A DNA stretch of 40,927 bases, from contig NZ_JAHLLW010000027.1 of NCBI RefSeq assembly GCF_019426345.1, positions 1 to 40,927 of the forward strand, read 5' to 3'. The translations under genes and the position numbers were made by a program. Positions 1 to 10,428 of this stretch are shown here, piece after piece. Below the pieces are notes generated by a model. It was not told the DNA's origin, did no database searches, and worked only from the letters and a program-made list of their open reading frames with translations. The stretch's first letter is position 1; the number at the start of each line of letters is the position of its first letter. The stretch is from Marinomonas lutimaris. GTDB lineage: Bacteria > Pseudomonadota > Gammaproteobacteria > Pseudomonadales > Marinomonadaceae.

Positions 1-42
1 AGCCGGTTAATAAAGTGTCCAACTTTATGGGGTCACTTCAAG
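1..42. mobile_element. Possible terminal inverted repeat of an IS3-family element (partial)
   Basis: The motif GTGTCCAACTTTATGGGGTC, followed by ACTTCA, resembles the terminal inverted repeats of IS3-family elements, which on the other strand begin TGA.GTGACCCCA..AAGTTGGACA. Only one end would be inside the window and no transposase is visible, so this rests on motif resemblance alone. A chance match or a remnant cannot be excluded. Confidence 0.4.
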
Positions 43-84
43 AAGAGGGCTTTTTTATGTGTCTATTTCTTATTCTGATAAGGC

Positions 85-1587
85 TTACAGTAAGTAAGTG
101 ACACAAAGTCCGCCAACTATGCTTAGTACGACAGTGTAAGGTAATGCCATCCAAACCATCTTGCCATAAGACAATCGTAGTAGAGGGGCAATGGCTGAGG
201 TTAGCAGGAATAAGAATGCGGCCTGTCCATTTGGTGTTGCCACGCTTGGAAGGTTAGTGCCTGTGTTGATAGCAACCGCAAGCGTATTGAAATGCTCGCG
301 AGTAATGGTGCCCGCATCCAGTGCTGCTTTTACTTCGCCAATATAAACTGTTGCAACAAATACGTTATCGCTGATGGCGGATAAAATGCCATTGGCGATA
401 AAGAACATGATTGGTTGAGAGTGTGTTGGCATGTGCAGTACAACATCAATAATTGGTTGGAATAGATGCTGTTCATGTATTACTGAGACAATTGTGAAAA
501 AGACAACTAACAGAGCGGTAAAAGGCAGCGCTTCTTCAAAAGCGTGACCAATTTGATGCTCTTCTGTAATGCCGTTAAATGCCGTCAGTAGCACAATGAC
601 CATGAGGCCAACTAAGCCAACTTCGGCAACGTGAAAAGCCAAAGAGAGAATTAGCACAATGGCAACGATGCCTTGAACAATCAGCTGTGCTTTATGTTTG
701 TTTGTGCTCTTTTTGGATTCTTCTTCTTCAAAGTTTTTCAGTATGTTTCTTACGTTCTCAGGAAGATGGGCGCCGTAATCAAACCATTTCATTTTTTCTA
801 AAAGAATTACCGTTAACAAGCCGCAAGCCAATACTGGCATTGAGATTGGGGCAACGCGTAAAAAGAATTCAATAAAGTCCCATCCTGCTACTTTGGCAAT
901 AAGCAAGTTTTGCGGCTCGCCAACTAGAGTTGCTACACCGCCAAGCGCAGTACCAATGGCGCCATGCATAAGGAGGCTGCGAAGAAAGGAGCGAAATTCA
1001 GCTAGATCTTTTTGATTAACAGGAAGTATGTTGTCATCGCTGCTGTGGTTGTGTGAGTTGTTTGTTGACTGGCCAGAAGCAACCTTATGGTAAACCGAAT
1101 AAAACCCAACACTCACACTTATTAATACTGCAGTAACGGTTAATGCATCCAAAAAGGCAGAGAGAATAGCGGCGGTAAAACTAAAAACTAAGGAAATAAT
1201 TACTTTTGAACGTATTTTGATCAGTAATTTATTAAAGATGAAAAGCAGCATACCTTGCATAAAATAAATGCCAGCCACCATGAACATTAATAATAAAATA
1301 ACATCAAAGTTTTTAATGACTTCGTGATAAACGCCATCTGACGAGGTTAGTCCTAGCAATACTGCTTCAATCGCTATAAGGCCACCAGGTTGAAGTGGGT
1401 AGCATTTTAGGGCCATAGCCAAAGTGAAAATGAATTCAATGATCAGTAGCCAGCCAGTAATGAAAGGCCCCAGCGTAATAACGGCAATAGGATTGATGAT
1501 AAGAAATGCGATCACAGCTTGTTTATACCAGAGGGGAGAAGCCCCAAGGAAATTGTTGCCAAGCGCATGTGACAAAGTTGTTTTCAT
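85..1587 (-). CDS. nhaB: Na+/H+ antiporter NhaB
   Basis: A 500-residue polytopic inner-membrane protein that exchanges cytoplasmic Na+ for external H+, giving Na+ and pH homeostasis. The length matches the NhaB family (about 500-530 residues). The N-terminus ([18 protein letters not shown]) and internal segments such as [20 protein letters not shown] and [20 protein letters not shown] are characteristic of NhaB within the arsenite/ion permease superfamily. About a dozen hydrophobic segments are visible. The start has a good ribosome site (AAAGGAG) upstream. It is transcribed divergently from sohB across about 180 bp. Its Na+ cycling would complement the Na+-pumping NQR complex encoded further right. 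The identification is firm. Confidence 0.95.
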   Translation of the reverse strand: MKTTLSHALGNNFLGASPLWYKQAVIAFLIINPIAVITLGPFITGWLLIIEFIFTLAMALKCYPLQPGGLIAIEAVLLGLTSSDGVYHEVIKNFDVILLLMFMVAGIYFMQGMLLFIFNKLLIKIRSKVIISLVFSFTAAILSAFLDALTVTAVLISVSVGFYSVYHKVASGQSTNNSHNHSSDDNILPVNQKDLAEFRSFLRSLLMHGAIGTALGGVATLVGEPQNLLIAKVAGWDFIEFFLRVAPISMPVLACGLLTVILLEKMKWFDYGAHLPENVRNILKNFEEEESKKSTNKHKAQLIVQGIVAIVLILSLAFHVAEVGLVGLMVIVLLTAFNGITEEHQIGHAFEEALPFTALLVVFFTIVSVIHEQHLFQPIIDVVLHMPTHSQPIMFFIANGILSAISDNVFVATVYIGEVKAALDAGTITREHFNTLAVAINTGTNLPSVATPNGQAAFLFLLTSAIAPLLRLSYGKMVWMALPYTVVLSIVGGLCVTYLL

Positions 1588-1764
1588 TCATTGCTCCTTT
1601 AGGGAAAGCATTAACGTGTTGGCAAAGTATTACGATGTTTTAAAGTTAGCTGATAATAAGGGATAAAGAAAACAGTATCTATAGTGATTAATGAGTAAAA
1701 GATATTGCTATTTATAAAAATAGCCCCACTATCTCAAGAGCTTATGATTGTTTAGAGGAAAAGA

Positions 1765-2808
1765 ATGTTGGAATTTTTAGCTGATTATGCTGGTTTTTTA
1801 TTAAAGCTAGTAAGTGTTGCCTTGGTTATTGGTTTTCTTTTGGCCATAGTGTCTAGTGGAAAGCGAAAGTCACAGCCAGGTAGCTTGTCTGTTACTAAGT
1901 TGAATGAAAGTTATGACGCTATGAAGGCGCAGTTAGATCATCAACTGTTGGATAAAAAAGTTCTTAAGAATCGAGAGAAAGAAAAGAAGAAAAAAGAAAA
2001 GCTAGAAAAGAAAGCTCAGAAGAAAGCGCCAAAAGATATTGAAGACGTTGCTAAAAAACGTCTGTATGTCTTAGATTTTGACGGCGATATCAAGGCTTCT
2101 GCCGTTGAAACCATGCGTGAAGAAATCACTGCTATTCTGAGTGTTGCCAAATCACAGGACGAAGTGGTTGTTCGCTTAGAAAGTGGCGGTGGTGTTGTGC
2201 ATGGTTATGGCTTGGCTGCATCTCAGTTGCAGCGTATTCGTGAAGCCAATATCCCATTAACGATTTGTGTTGATAAAGTCGCTGCCAGTGGTGGTTATAT
2301 GATGGCGTGTGTTGCTGACAAAATTATTGCAGCGCCATTTGCTATTCTTGGTTCTATTGGTGTTGTTGCCCAAATCCCAAACGTACATAGATTGCTAGAT
2401 AAGAGTTTGATTGATGTTGAGCTTCATACTGCGGGTAAGTACAAGCGCACCTTGACAATGTTGGGGGAGAATACAGATGAAGGTCGTGAGAAATTCAGGC
2501 AGGATCTAGAAGATACGCATGGTTTGTTCAAACGCTTTGTTTCGAGTCAGCGCCCGCAATTGGATATTGAAGATATTGCAACCGGCGATACTTGGTACGG
2601 ATCAGAGGCGATAGAAAATAAGCTGATTGATGTGGTAATGACTAGTGATGCGTATTTGGTTTCTCATTATGAAAATGCAGAAGTAATACAAGTTACTTAT
2701 AAGCAGCCAAAAGGTATGGCTGAGCGCCTAGGTTTGTCGTTCTTTTCGGCCTTGGAGCAAAAAGCAGTATCTTGGGTTGGAAAGATTACCCAGTCTCGCG
2801 GTTATTAG
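1765..2808 (+). CDS. sohB: Inner-membrane serine protease SohB (peptidase S49 family)
   Basis: A 347-residue relative of signal peptide peptidase SppA. One N-terminal membrane segment (residues about 4-30) is followed by a Lys-rich charged linker (about 65-95) and the S49 protease domain. The catalytic serine is probably Ser175 in the AASGGYMMA motif. The general-base lysine is probably Lys227 in AGKYKRTL, matching the Ser-Lys dyad of S49 enzymes. SohB is a periplasm-facing peptidase; in E. coli extra copies suppress loss of HtrA. The start is supported by an AGAGGA ribosome site. It is followed by a bidirectional terminator shared with the csiV operon from the opposite side. Family assignment is firm; physiological substrates are unknown. 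Confidence 0.93.
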   Translation: MLEFLADYAGFLLKLVSVALVIGFLLAIVSSGKRKSQPGSLSVTKLNESYDAMKAQLDHQLLDKKVLKNREKEKKKKEKLEKKAQKKAPKDIEDVAKKRLYVLDFDGDIKASAVETMREEITAILSVAKSQDEVVVRLESGGGVVHGYGLAASQLQRIREANIPLTICVDKVAASGGYMMACVADKIIAAPFAILGSIGVVAQIPNVHRLLDKSLIDVELHTAGKYKRTLTMLGENTDEGREKFRQDLEDTHGLFKRFVSSQRPQLDIEDIATGDTWYGSEAIENKLIDVVMTSDAYLVSHYENAEVIQVTYKQPKGMAERLGLSFFSALEQKAVSWVGKITQSRGY

Positions 2809-2846
2809 CCAATAATCTAGAATTCGCGCTGTAAAAGTAGTGATAT

Positions 2847-2884
2847 AAAAAAAGAGTGGTATGCGCCGCATGCCACTCTTTTTT
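2847..2884. terminator. Bidirectional rho-independent terminator between sohB and csiV
   Basis: GAGTGGTATGCG pairs with CGCATGCCACTC (12 bp, one U-G pair). The stem is flanked by an A run on the left and a T run on the right, so it can terminate convergent transcripts from sohB (plus) and from folX-mfd-csiV (minus). Confidence 0.9.
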
Positions 2885-2903
2885 ATGTGTCCAACTCGTA
2901 GTC

Positions 2904-3662
2904 CTATCTCTTTGTGAGCTCGTTTGTGCTTTGAAGTTCGTTATAAGTTAAACTTTGTCCTGTTTCATGATCCATTGACTGTGAGGCCACTTTATCTATT
3001 GCATCTTCTAATTCAATTGGCTCAAAATATATTAATGTAGCAATTGTTGGATGGTCTAAGTAGTTCACTTTTTTGCTGGCAGTTTTGTTGCTCTGGTGAA
3101 GCTTCAGCACCATTGCAGGCTCAAACGCTTTGAGTGCAGGTTGCGTCTGGTTTTGGCTCAATAATATTGATGTGCTGTTTTGATCGGGGGTTGGTTGTGT
3201 GAAACGATCAAAAACATAATGCTGGTAATTAATGTCTGATTCTAAATAGCGTCCTAGCTTGATCGCTATTTTGCCTGTTAACTCTGGGTAGCCATCTTTC
3301 TGTTGTTCGCTATAGAAAGACTTTCTTATGGTGTCTCCAGGAAATCTGAAAATAAGCGTCCACTTTTTATTTGCTAGGATTTTGACGTTCTTGCCTAGTC
3401 TCGCTTCGATGTTTCCGAAAGGTGTGGATTGTGCATTGTTGTTATCGGTGCTTTTTTCATTACCTGTTAGACGGATAAGGTTGTCTGTCGAAAGAATATT
3501 TTTGTAAGTCACTTGCTCGCTGGTTAGGGCGTCTGGCCATTGGAATGTCACCAAATAGGCTTCGTACGCTCTGGCGGTGTTAGGATTAATTCCACCGTCT
3601 TCAGCAAAGAGTCGAGTGTTTAGTAGAGCTAAGGATAAAAAAATAACAATCAAGGATTTCAA
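2904..3662 (-). CDS. csiV: CsiV-like periplasmic protein
   Basis: A 252-residue protein with a clear N-terminal signal peptide (MKSLIVIFLSLALLNTRLFA, cleavage near residue 20), so probably periplasmic. The downstream YEAYLVTF segment and a C-terminal half rich in YFEPIELED-type sequence fit the CsiV family. In Vibrio cholerae CsiV assists the c-di-GMP-independent peptidoglycan glycosyltransferase-type factors and lies directly downstream of mfd. The same gene order here supports the call. The start codon is TTG at 3662, overlapping the mfd stop (TTGA), which implies translational coupling. The sequence match is weak by eye, so the call leans on context; a generic secreted protein is the alternative. 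Confidence 0.65.
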   Translation of the reverse strand: MKSLIVIFLSLALLNTRLFAEDGGINPNTARAYEAYLVTFQWPDALTSEQVTYKNILSTDNLIRLTGNEKSTDNNNAQSTPFGNIEARLGKNVKILANKKWTLIFRFPGDTIRKSFYSEQQKDGYPELTGKIAIKLGRYLESDINYQHYVFDRFTQPTPDQNSTSILLSQNQTQPALKAFEPAMVLKLHQSNKTASKKVNYLDHPTIATLIYFEPIELEDAIDKVASQSMDHETGQSLTYNELQSTNELTKR

Positions 3663-6600
3663 TGTAGTAGTTCCAGAGTCATTGTTGTGTGTTGGAAGCG
3701 CTCTTCTGCGCTGTTCATCGGTGCTAAGAACTTCAATGTGTCAGAGCCAACCAGTTTATATATGTCAGGCTTCGTTTGAATAAGCCTAATTAACTTCATT
3801 GGATCGACTGGTGTCTTGCTGTTAAAGAAAATTTTACCTTCTTTTGCGTTGGCTTCAATTTTATTAATGCCAAGGCTTTCTGCTTTGAGCTTTAATTCTG
3901 TTTGACGGAATAGATTTTTCGTTGCATCGGGCAGTAGCCCGAAGCGGTCAATCATTTCCACTTGAAGATCTTTTAACTCATCACTAGTTTTTGCACTAGC
4001 AATACGTTTATACAGAATCAAGCGCGAATGTACATCACCTAAATAATCTTCTGGGATGAGTGCTGGCACACGTAAGTTTACTTCGGTTTGTGCTGGAGAC
4101 GTAATGTCTATATCGGGTGATTCACCATTTTTGAGGGACTTTACTGCTCTGTCTAGCATGTCCATAAATAGAGAGAAGCCTACATGCTCAATGTGTCCGC
4201 TTTGCCCGTCGCCCAGTAATTCACCCGTACCACGGATTTCTAAATCGTGAGTGGCTAGAGTAAATCCAGCGCCAAGTTTGTCTGCAAGCATTATAGCTTC
4301 TAGGCGTTTTTCCGCATCGCCTGTTACTTTTCGGTCATTTGGGGTTAGCAAATACGCATAAGCCTGATGGTGAGATCGGCCAACACGACCACGCAATTGA
4401 TGAAGTTGTGCTAGACCAAATTTATCGGCACGTTCAATAATAATAGTGTTGGCGTTTGGTATGTCTATGCCTGTTTCTATAATGGTAGAGCAGACGAGTA
4501 CATTGGTTCTTTTGTGATAAAAGTCAGACATGACTTGTTCCAGTTCTCTTTCACGCATTTGACCGTGACCGACAATAACACGAGCCTCAGGAATTAATCC
4601 CTCTATCTCCTCAGCGGCTTTTTGAATGGTTTGTACTTCATTGTGTAAGTAATAGACTTGTCCTCCACGATGTAGCTCACGCAAAATCGCTTCTTTTATT
4701 TGGTGCTCGTCTTTTTGTTTTACAAATGTTTTTACAGATAAGCGTTTGGCTGGTGGTGTGGCAATAATGGATAAATCACGAATACCAGACAAAGACATAT
4801 TTAGCGTTCGAGGAATTGGTGTGGCAGTGAGTGTCAGTATGTCGACTTCTGCGCGCAGGGCTTTGAATTGTTCTTTTTGCTTAACGCCGAAGCGGTGCTC
4901 TTCGTCGATAATAACCAGCCCCAAGTTTGCAAACTTGATATCGCTTTGGATGAGCTTATGGGTGCCAACAACAATGTCTGCTTTGCCGGATTCTAGTCGA
5001 TCAATAGATGTATTGGACTGTTTGCCTGAGCGGAAACGAGATAATAGTTCGACTTCTACTGGCCAGTCGGCAAAACGGTCGCAAAAGTTTTCGTAGTGCT
5101 GTTGAGCGAGTAGTGTGGTCGGGACAAGAACAGCCACTTGTTTTCCGTCTTGAACAGCAAGGAAGGCCGCTCGCATGGCGACTTCTGTCTTGCCAAACCC
5201 TACATCCCCACAGACCAAGCGGTCCATTGGTTTTTTGGTCGACATATCAGCCATGACGGCATCGATTGCCATTTGCTGATCTGGTGTTTCTTCAAACGGG
5301 AAGCCTGCGGAGAACAGTTCGTATTGATCATCAGGCTTGGCGAAGGCGTAGCCGACACGAGCCTCGCGCTTTGCGTAGATTTCTAATAGTTCTGCGGCTG
5401 TATCGCGGGCCTTTTCAGCGGCTTTTTGTTTGGCAACGCTCCACTTATCTGTACCGAGTTTATGAAGCGGTGCTGTGTCTTCGTCGGCGCCTGTATAGCG
5501 AGAAATTAACTGTAATGATGAAACAGGCACATAAAGTTTGGCATCATTAGCGTAGCCAAGAGTTAGGAGCTCGGTTTCTTGTCCATCTATTTCTAGGTTA
5601 GTAAGTCCAAGGTAGCGCCCAACGCCATGATCGATATGCACAACAGGGGCGTTTAGTCTCAATTCAGTGAGGTTGCGAATAATCGCATCTTCATTAATGT
5701 TGTTTTGCTTATTACGTCGACGGTGCTGAGAAACACGTTCGCCTAATATTTCACTTTCAGGAATAAGGGCTAATTCATCATTAATAATGAAGCCACGACC
5801 AATATTACCTTCCGTGATGGCGAGTGATTTTGTGGATTTGGTAAAGGCTTCCCAGCTGTCTACTTGTTTGGGCTTAATACTGTATTTTTTCAATAAATCC
5901 AGTAGTGCCTCTCGGCGTCCCGCGGACTCTGCCACAATCAATACTCTGGCTGTTGTTCTGGCTAGAAAGTCTTGCAGTTTGCCAAGTGGTTGCGCTGCTT
6001 TGGAGTCAATTTTGACTGCATCAAGCGCTTGGTATGCTGGGTGATCGCCAGTAGCTGAGAAAATGATGCTTGTATATTGATTAAGCTGCGCAAAGAGTTC
6101 GTCTTCTTTTAAGCAGATTTCATCGGGCTTTAAAATGGGGCGTTCGATGTTGTAATTAAGTGATTCATGGCGGCTGCGAAAATCGAGCTGAATGCTAGCA
6201 AACTGGTCATTGAAGTTGTCAGAGCGAATGATTAGCGTGTTGTCAGGAAGATAATCAAATACGCTGGCGGTTTGCTCAAAAAACAAAGGCAAATAGTATT
6301 CTATGCCAGCAGGAATTAGGCCGCTGGAAATGTCTTGGTAGATCGGACTGGAAAGAGGGTTGGTTTCGAATCTTTCCCTAAAGGCTTGGCGAAACTGTTG
6401 GATTCCCTGAGGTGTCGTCGGGAACTCTTTTGCAGGAAGCATTTTAATTTCGGGTACTTTGCTGATGCTGCGTTGGGTTTCAGGGTCAAACCATCGTATC
6501 GATTCAATTTCGTTGTCAAACCAATCTATTCTAATAGGATTCTCTGCGCCCATTGGGTAGACATCCATCAGGGCGCCACGAATTGCGTATTCGCCATATT

Positions 6601-7072
6601 CGTGGACATTTTCTACATTTAAATAGCCCGCGTTAGTGAGTTTTCTTGAAAGCTGCTCAAGAGGTAGTTCTTGTCCTTCTTTTAGGTGGAAGCGTTGAGC
6701 GTCAAGGTGCTGCTTTGGGCATAGTCGAGTCAAACAGGATGCAATCGTAGTGAGTACGATTGGGTTTTTGGTTTCAGTTAGTTTGGCAAGAGTTTCTAAG
6801 CGTTGAGAGATGATGTCTTGGTGTGGTGAGAAAGCATCGTACGGTAAGGTTTCCCAATCGCTAAATCTTAATATTTCTTTTTTTTGCTGGTTTAGGAACT
6901 GTATTTCATCTTCAATCTCGTTTAATTCTGCGACGGTATTAGCCATAAAAAGGATGGGCTGTTTATGTTGAGAGGCTATCGCTAGCAGTTGTAGTGCTTT
7001 ACGGCTGCCATCTAAGCCACTGATTAAATTCTTGAAGCCGGGTTTTTGGGTGATTGATACAGTTTCAGGCAT
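3659..7072 (-). CDS. mfd: Transcription-repair coupling factor Mfd
   Basis: A 1137-residue ATP-dependent DNA translocase that removes RNA polymerase stalled at lesions and recruits UvrA for transcription-coupled repair. The order is the family standard: N-terminal UvrB-like domains (residues about 1-350), RNA polymerase interaction domain (about 470-550), and RecG-like SF2 motor. Walker A GDVGFGKT lies near residue 625, the DEEH box (LVIIDEEHRFG) near 722, and motif VI QLRGRVGRS in the second motor domain. The TRG-like region and C-terminal TRCF domain follow. Length is normal (E. coli about 1148). It begins 7 bp after folX and overlaps csiV by 4 bp, so the three genes form one operon. Firm. 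Confidence 0.97.
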   Translation of the reverse strand: MPETVSITQKPGFKNLISGLDGSRKALQLLAIASQHKQPILFMANTVAELNEIEDEIQFLNQQKKEILRFSDWETLPYDAFSPHQDIISQRLETLAKLTETKNPIVLTTIASCLTRLCPKQHLDAQRFHLKEGQELPLEQLSRKLTNAGYLNVENVHEYGEYAIRGALMDVYPMGAENPIRIDWFDNEIESIRWFDPETQRSISKVPEIKMLPAKEFPTTPQGIQQFRQAFRERFETNPLSSPIYQDISSGLIPAGIEYYLPLFFEQTASVFDYLPDNTLIIRSDNFNDQFASIQLDFRSRHESLNYNIERPILKPDEICLKEDELFAQLNQYTSIIFSATGDHPAYQALDAVKIDSKAAQPLGKLQDFLARTTARVLIVAESAGRREALLDLLKKYSIKPKQVDSWEAFTKSTKSLAITEGNIGRGFIINDELALIPESEILGERVSQHRRRNKQNNINEDAIIRNLTELRLNAPVVHIDHGVGRYLGLTNLEIDGQETELLTLGYANDAKLYVPVSSLQLISRYTGADEDTAPLHKLGTDKWSVAKQKAAEKARDTAAELLEIYAKREARVGYAFAKPDDQYELFSAGFPFEETPDQQMAIDAVMADMSTKKPMDRLVCGDVGFGKTEVAMRAAFLAVQDGKQVAVLVPTTLLAQQHYENFCDRFADWPVEVELLSRFRSGKQSNTSIDRLESGKADIVVGTHKLIQSDIKFANLGLVIIDEEHRFGVKQKEQFKALRAEVDILTLTATPIPRTLNMSLSGIRDLSIIATPPAKRLSVKTFVKQKDEHQIKEAILRELHRGGQVYYLHNEVQTIQKAAEEIEGLIPEARVIVGHGQMRERELEQVMSDFYHKRTNVLVCSTIIETGIDIPNANTIIIERADKFGLAQLHQLRGRVGRSHHQAYAYLLTPNDRKVTGDAEKRLEAIMLADKLGAGFTLATHDLEIRGTGELLGDGQSGHIEHVGFSLFMDMLDRAVKSLKNGESPDIDITSPAQTEVNLRVPALIPEDYLGDVHSRLILYKRIASAKTSDELKDLQVEMIDRFGLLPDATKNLFRQTELKLKAESLGINKIEANAKEGKIFFNSKTPVDPMKLIRLIQTKPDIYKLVGSDTLKFLAPMNSAEERFQHTTMTLELLH

Positions 7073-7079
7073 GTTGGAC

Positions 7080-7448
7080 TTATTGTTCTCTAGTAGCGGA
7101 TAACGTTAAGGATACAGAGTCGGCAAAACGTAGTGCATGTGGTTTCGCAACTTCAACTTTTGCAAAGGTAACATGATTTGATGTCATGCAGAGTGCAAGT
7201 AGGTCTGCGGTCAGCTTTTCAAGCAAAAGAAAGCGGTTATTTTCTGTATGCGCTATCATTTCTTTACAGATGGTTCGATAGTTTACGGCGTTTTCAACAT
7301 CGTCGGTGTCGTAGGCTTGAGAAGCTGGATAGTGTATCCAAGCATTAATGACAACATCTTGTTTGTTTTGTTTTTCTGATTCATTGAATCCAATATAAGT
7401 GCGTAAGCGTAAGTTCTTAATATGAATTTGAGCTTCTGGTTTGATCAT
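7080..7448 (-). CDS. folX: Dihydroneopterin triphosphate 2'-epimerase FolX
   Basis: A 122-residue T-fold protein of the FolB/FolX family. It closely follows E. coli FolX in IHIKNLRLRTYIGFNESE, the INAWIHYPAS strand, NYRTICKEMI and the C-terminal HALRFADSVSLTLS. These favour the epimerase FolX over the aldolase FolB. FolX converts 7,8-dihydroneopterin triphosphate to dihydromonapterin triphosphate, leading to tetrahydromonapterin in bacteria that make that cofactor. It is the first gene of the folX-mfd-csiV operon, 7 bp before mfd. FolB is the main alternative; confidence in the superfamily is very high. Confidence 0.88.
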   Translation of the reverse strand: MIKPEAQIHIKNLRLRTYIGFNESEKQNKQDVVINAWIHYPASQAYDTDDVENAVNYRTICKEMIAHTENNRFLLLEKLTADLLALCMTSNHVTFAKVEVAKPHALRFADSVSLTLSATREQ

Positions 7449-7890
7449 TATTGTGCTTCCGTGTTTTTGAGCCTATTCATTTGTTAGGCGATATTGTGTC
7501 GTTTTCAATCATGTATGGCAACTGACTAAAGTACGGTCCATTGTGCTGTTTGGATTGCCTTGTTCTATTTTAATTAATTTAAATAGTGTTAATGAGCAGT
7601 GTCGCATCCAATCTTGTAATAAAATAACAAAAAAAAGTATTTTTTATGGCTGTACGTCATGTAATAAGGACGAAGTAGTACTTTTAAGTAAAAGTTGATG
7701 CTTAAAGACCGCTTCATGAGCTGGTCAATGGGGGGAATGATCTTTATAATACGTCGGTTTTTTGGTGAAGTGAGTTTGCGTTTTACAATTACCTTAAGGT
7801 TGGTTGTTCGTTCATGCATGTTTTCCCGGAGGGGGGTGTGGACATTACGCATTACGCTTTTTGTGTTCAATTTATTGTTGGGCAGAACAT
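7449..7890. other. Intergenic region between folX and nqrA
   Basis: A 442-bp divergent spacer that must hold the promoters of folX (minus) and nqrA (plus). It is AT-rich on the left. Near 7828-7836 there is a very strong Shine-Dalgarno-like run (GGAGGGGGG) lying about 55 bp before the nqrA ATG, too far to serve it directly. I see no convincing sigma70 promoter, riboswitch or terminator, and no conserved small protein. Confidence 0.5.
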
Positions 7891-9228
7891 ATGTATAAAA
7901 TTACAAAAGGCCTAGATCTACCGATCTCAGGTGCTCCCAATCAAGTGATTGAGACGGCTACTGCTGCTAAAACAGTTGCTGTGATCGGTCCAGACTTTCA
8001 TGGAATGAAACCTACCATGCTTGTCACGGAAGGGGACAAGGTCAAGAAAGGTCAAATTATCTTTACAGATAAGAAAACCGAGGGTGTTAACTATACCGCT
8101 CCAGCTTCTGGAACCGTAGTTGCTATTAATCGTGGTGCACGACGTGTTTTTCAGTCGCTTGTTATTAGTGTTGAGGGGAACGAATCCGAAACCTTCGCCG
8201 CTTATTCTGGCTCTGAATTAAAATCTCTTGAACGTAGTAAAGTTGTAGATAATCTAGTGAATTCTGGATTATGGACATCATTCCGTACGCGACCATTCTC
8301 TAAAGTGCCTGAAATTGCTTCAGTGCCGAATTCTATTTTTGTTACCGCTATTGATACTAATCCGTTGGCTGCTTCTCCTGAAGTTGTTCTGGCTGATCAG
8401 GCGGAAGCATTTGCAGATGGCCTTACCGTGTTGACTCGTTTGACTGAAGGTAAGGTGTTTCTATGTAAAGCACCCGGTGCAAAAATCCCAACAACGTCTG
8501 ATGTGACGGTTGAAGAATTCTCTGGTGTTCATCCTGCTGGCCTTGCTGGTACGCACATTCATTTTCTTGATCCAGTGAGCGATAAGAAGACTGTTTGGTC
8601 TGTTAATTACCAAGATGTTGTTGCTATCGGTAAACTTTTTGTTACTGGTGAACTTAGTGTTGAGCGAGTTATCGCATTGGCAGGTCCACAAGTTAAAAAG
8701 CCTCGTTTAGTTCGCACTCAAATTGGTGCAAGCTTGGATGGCTTATTGGCTGGTGAATTGGCAGAAGGCGATAACCGTATTATCTCTGGTTCTGTTCTTT
8801 CTGGTCGTAATGCTTTTGGTGCTTTTGCTTTCTTGGGTCGCTACCATAATCAAGTGTCAGTATTGCTTGAAGGTCGTGAGCGTCAAATGATGCATTATCT
8901 TCGAGCTGGTGTAGAAAAACATTCTATTATGAATGTGTTTTTGTCCAAACTTACTGGTAAAAAATCATTCGATATGACAACGACAACAAATGGTAGTGAT
9001 CGTACTATGTTGCCGCTTGGTAATTTTGAGCGCGTAATGCCGCTTGATATTTTGCCAACACAGTTGCTACGTGCGTTGGTTGTGAATGATACAGAGCAGG
9101 CTCAAAAGCTTGGTGCACTTGAGTTAGATGATGAAGATTTGGCTTTGTGTACTTACAGCTGCTCAGGTAAGTTCGAATATGGCCCGATCCTTCGGGATTG
9201 CCTAACTCTAATAGAGAAAGAGGGTTAA
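7891..9228 (+). CDS. nqrA: Na+-translocating NADH:quinone oxidoreductase subunit A
   Basis: A 445-residue peripheral cytoplasmic subunit of Na+-NQR, implicated in ubiquinone binding. The start was placed at the ATG at 7891 ([14 protein letters not shown]), matching the family N-terminus. An upstream in-frame extension to 7804 would add 29 residues unrelated to NqrA. Characteristic segments are [19 protein letters not shown] and the [12 protein letters not shown] region. The C-terminal [13 protein letters not shown] stretch carries the paired cysteines common in NqrA and RnfC relatives. It is the first gene of the six-gene operon, 3 bp before nqrB. Firm. Confidence 0.96.
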   Translation: MYKITKGLDLPISGAPNQVIETATAAKTVAVIGPDFHGMKPTMLVTEGDKVKKGQIIFTDKKTEGVNYTAPASGTVVAINRGARRVFQSLVISVEGNESETFAAYSGSELKSLERSKVVDNLVNSGLWTSFRTRPFSKVPEIASVPNSIFVTAIDTNPLAASPEVVLADQAEAFADGLTVLTRLTEGKVFLCKAPGAKIPTTSDVTVEEFSGVHPAGLAGTHIHFLDPVSDKKTVWSVNYQDVVAIGKLFVTGELSVERVIALAGPQVKKPRLVRTQIGASLDGLLAGELAEGDNRIISGSVLSGRNAFGAFAFLGRYHNQVSVLLEGRERQMMHYLRAGVEKHSIMNVFLSKLTGKKSFDMTTTTNGSDRTMLPLGNFERVMPLDILPTQLLRALVVNDTEQAQKLGALELDDEDLALCTYSCSGKFEYGPILRDCLTLIEKEG

Positions 9229-9231
9229 TTC

Positions 9232-10428
9232 ATGGGGCTTAGAAAAGTACTCGATAAAATGGAACCTGAGTTTCACTCAGGTGGAAAATACGAAAAGTGG
9301 TACGCGCTTTATGAAGCGGTTGATACTATTTTTTATCGCCCAAGTTCAGTGACCAAAAACGGCTCCCATGTTCGTGATGCAGTTGATATGAAACGCATTA
9401 TGATTTTGGTGTGGATGTGTACATTCCCAGCTATGTTCTTTGGTATGTACAACATTGGTCTGCAAGCCAATACGGCTATGGAGGCAATGGGTGTTGCGCC
9501 TGCTGACTCTTGGCGCCATGCCATTATTGGTGGTCTAACTAGCTATAATGCCTCAAGCATTTGGGACAACATGATCTACGGTGCAATGTACTTTTTGCCT
9601 GTTTATCTTGTTACCTTTATTGTTGGTGGTTTTTGGGAGGTTTTATTTGCCTCTGTACGTAAACACGAAGTTAACGAAGGTTTCTTTGTTACTTCTATCC
9701 TATTCGCTCTTTCTCTGCCGGCCACTGTGCCTTTATGGCAAGTAGCTCTTGGTATCACTTTTGGTGTTGTCTTGGCGAAAGAAGTGTTTGGTGGTACAGG
9801 TAAAAACTTCCTTAACCCTGCTTTGGCTGGTCGTGCTTTCCTATTCTTTGCTTACCCAGCATCTATGTCTGGTGATGCGGTTTGGACAGCGGTTGATGGT
9901 TTCTCCGGCGCTACAGCGCTAAGTCAGCTTGCTGCTGATGGCGTTGCTGGTTTAACTGTTGCTTGGTCTGATGCATTTTTTGGCTTTATTCAAGGCTCAA
10001 TGGGTGAAACTTCTACACTGGCTATCCTGATCGGTGGTTGTGCATTATTGGTAATGCGAATTGCTGCTTGGAGAATCGTCGCTGGCGTAATGTTGGGAAT
10101 GGTACTAACTTCTGCGTTGTTTAACGCAATTGGTTCTGATACTAACCCTATGTTCGCTACTCCTTGGTATTGGCATCTTGTTTTGGGTGGTTTTGCCTTC
10201 GGTATGATGTACATGGCCACTGATCCAGTGTCTGCATCAATGACGAATCGTGGTAAGTGGTTTTACGGCGCTCTGATTGGTTTGATGGTTGTGTTGATTC
10301 GTGTTGTTAACCCTGCGTACCCAGAAGGTATGATGTTGGCAATTTTATTCGCGAATTTGTTTGCGCCATTTATTGATCACTTTGTTGTTCAGGCGAACAT
10401 TAAACGGAGGATTGCACGCAATGGCTAG
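9232..10428 (+). CDS. nqrB: Na+-translocating NADH:quinone oxidoreductase subunit B
   Basis: A 398-residue polytopic membrane subunit carrying the Na+ channel. The covalent FMN attachment motif SGAT is intact, with the acceptor Thr at about residue 228 in [10 protein letters not shown], the substrate motif for ApbE. Multiple membrane segments are visible from residue about 55 onwards. The conserved [20 protein letters not shown] loop is present. The 3' end overlaps nqrC by 8 bp. The length is slightly below the roughly 410 residues usual in Vibrio. Firm. Confidence 0.96.
   Translation: MGLRKVLDKMEPEFHSGGKYEKWYALYEAVDTIFYRPSSVTKNGSHVRDAVDMKRIMILVWMCTFPAMFFGMYNIGLQANTAMEAMGVAPADSWRHAIIGGLTSYNASSIWDNMIYGAMYFLPVYLVTFIVGGFWEVLFASVRKHEVNEGFFVTSILFALSLPATVPLWQVALGITFGVVLAKEVFGGTGKNFLNPALAGRAFLFFAYPASMSGDAVWTAVDGFSGATALSQLAADGVAGLTVAWSDAFFGFIQGSMGETSTLAILIGGCALLVMRIAAWRIVAGVMLGMVLTSALFNAIGSDTNPMFATPWYWHLVLGGFAFGMMYMATDPVSASMTNRGKWFYGALIGLMVVLIRVVNPAYPEGMMLAILFANLFAPFIDHFVVQANIKRRIARNG

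Noticed and set aside
7804..7890. N-terminal extension of NqrA from 7804
   Set aside because: The 29 added residues are Cys-rich and unlike any NqrA, while the ATG at 7891 gives the exact family N-terminus.
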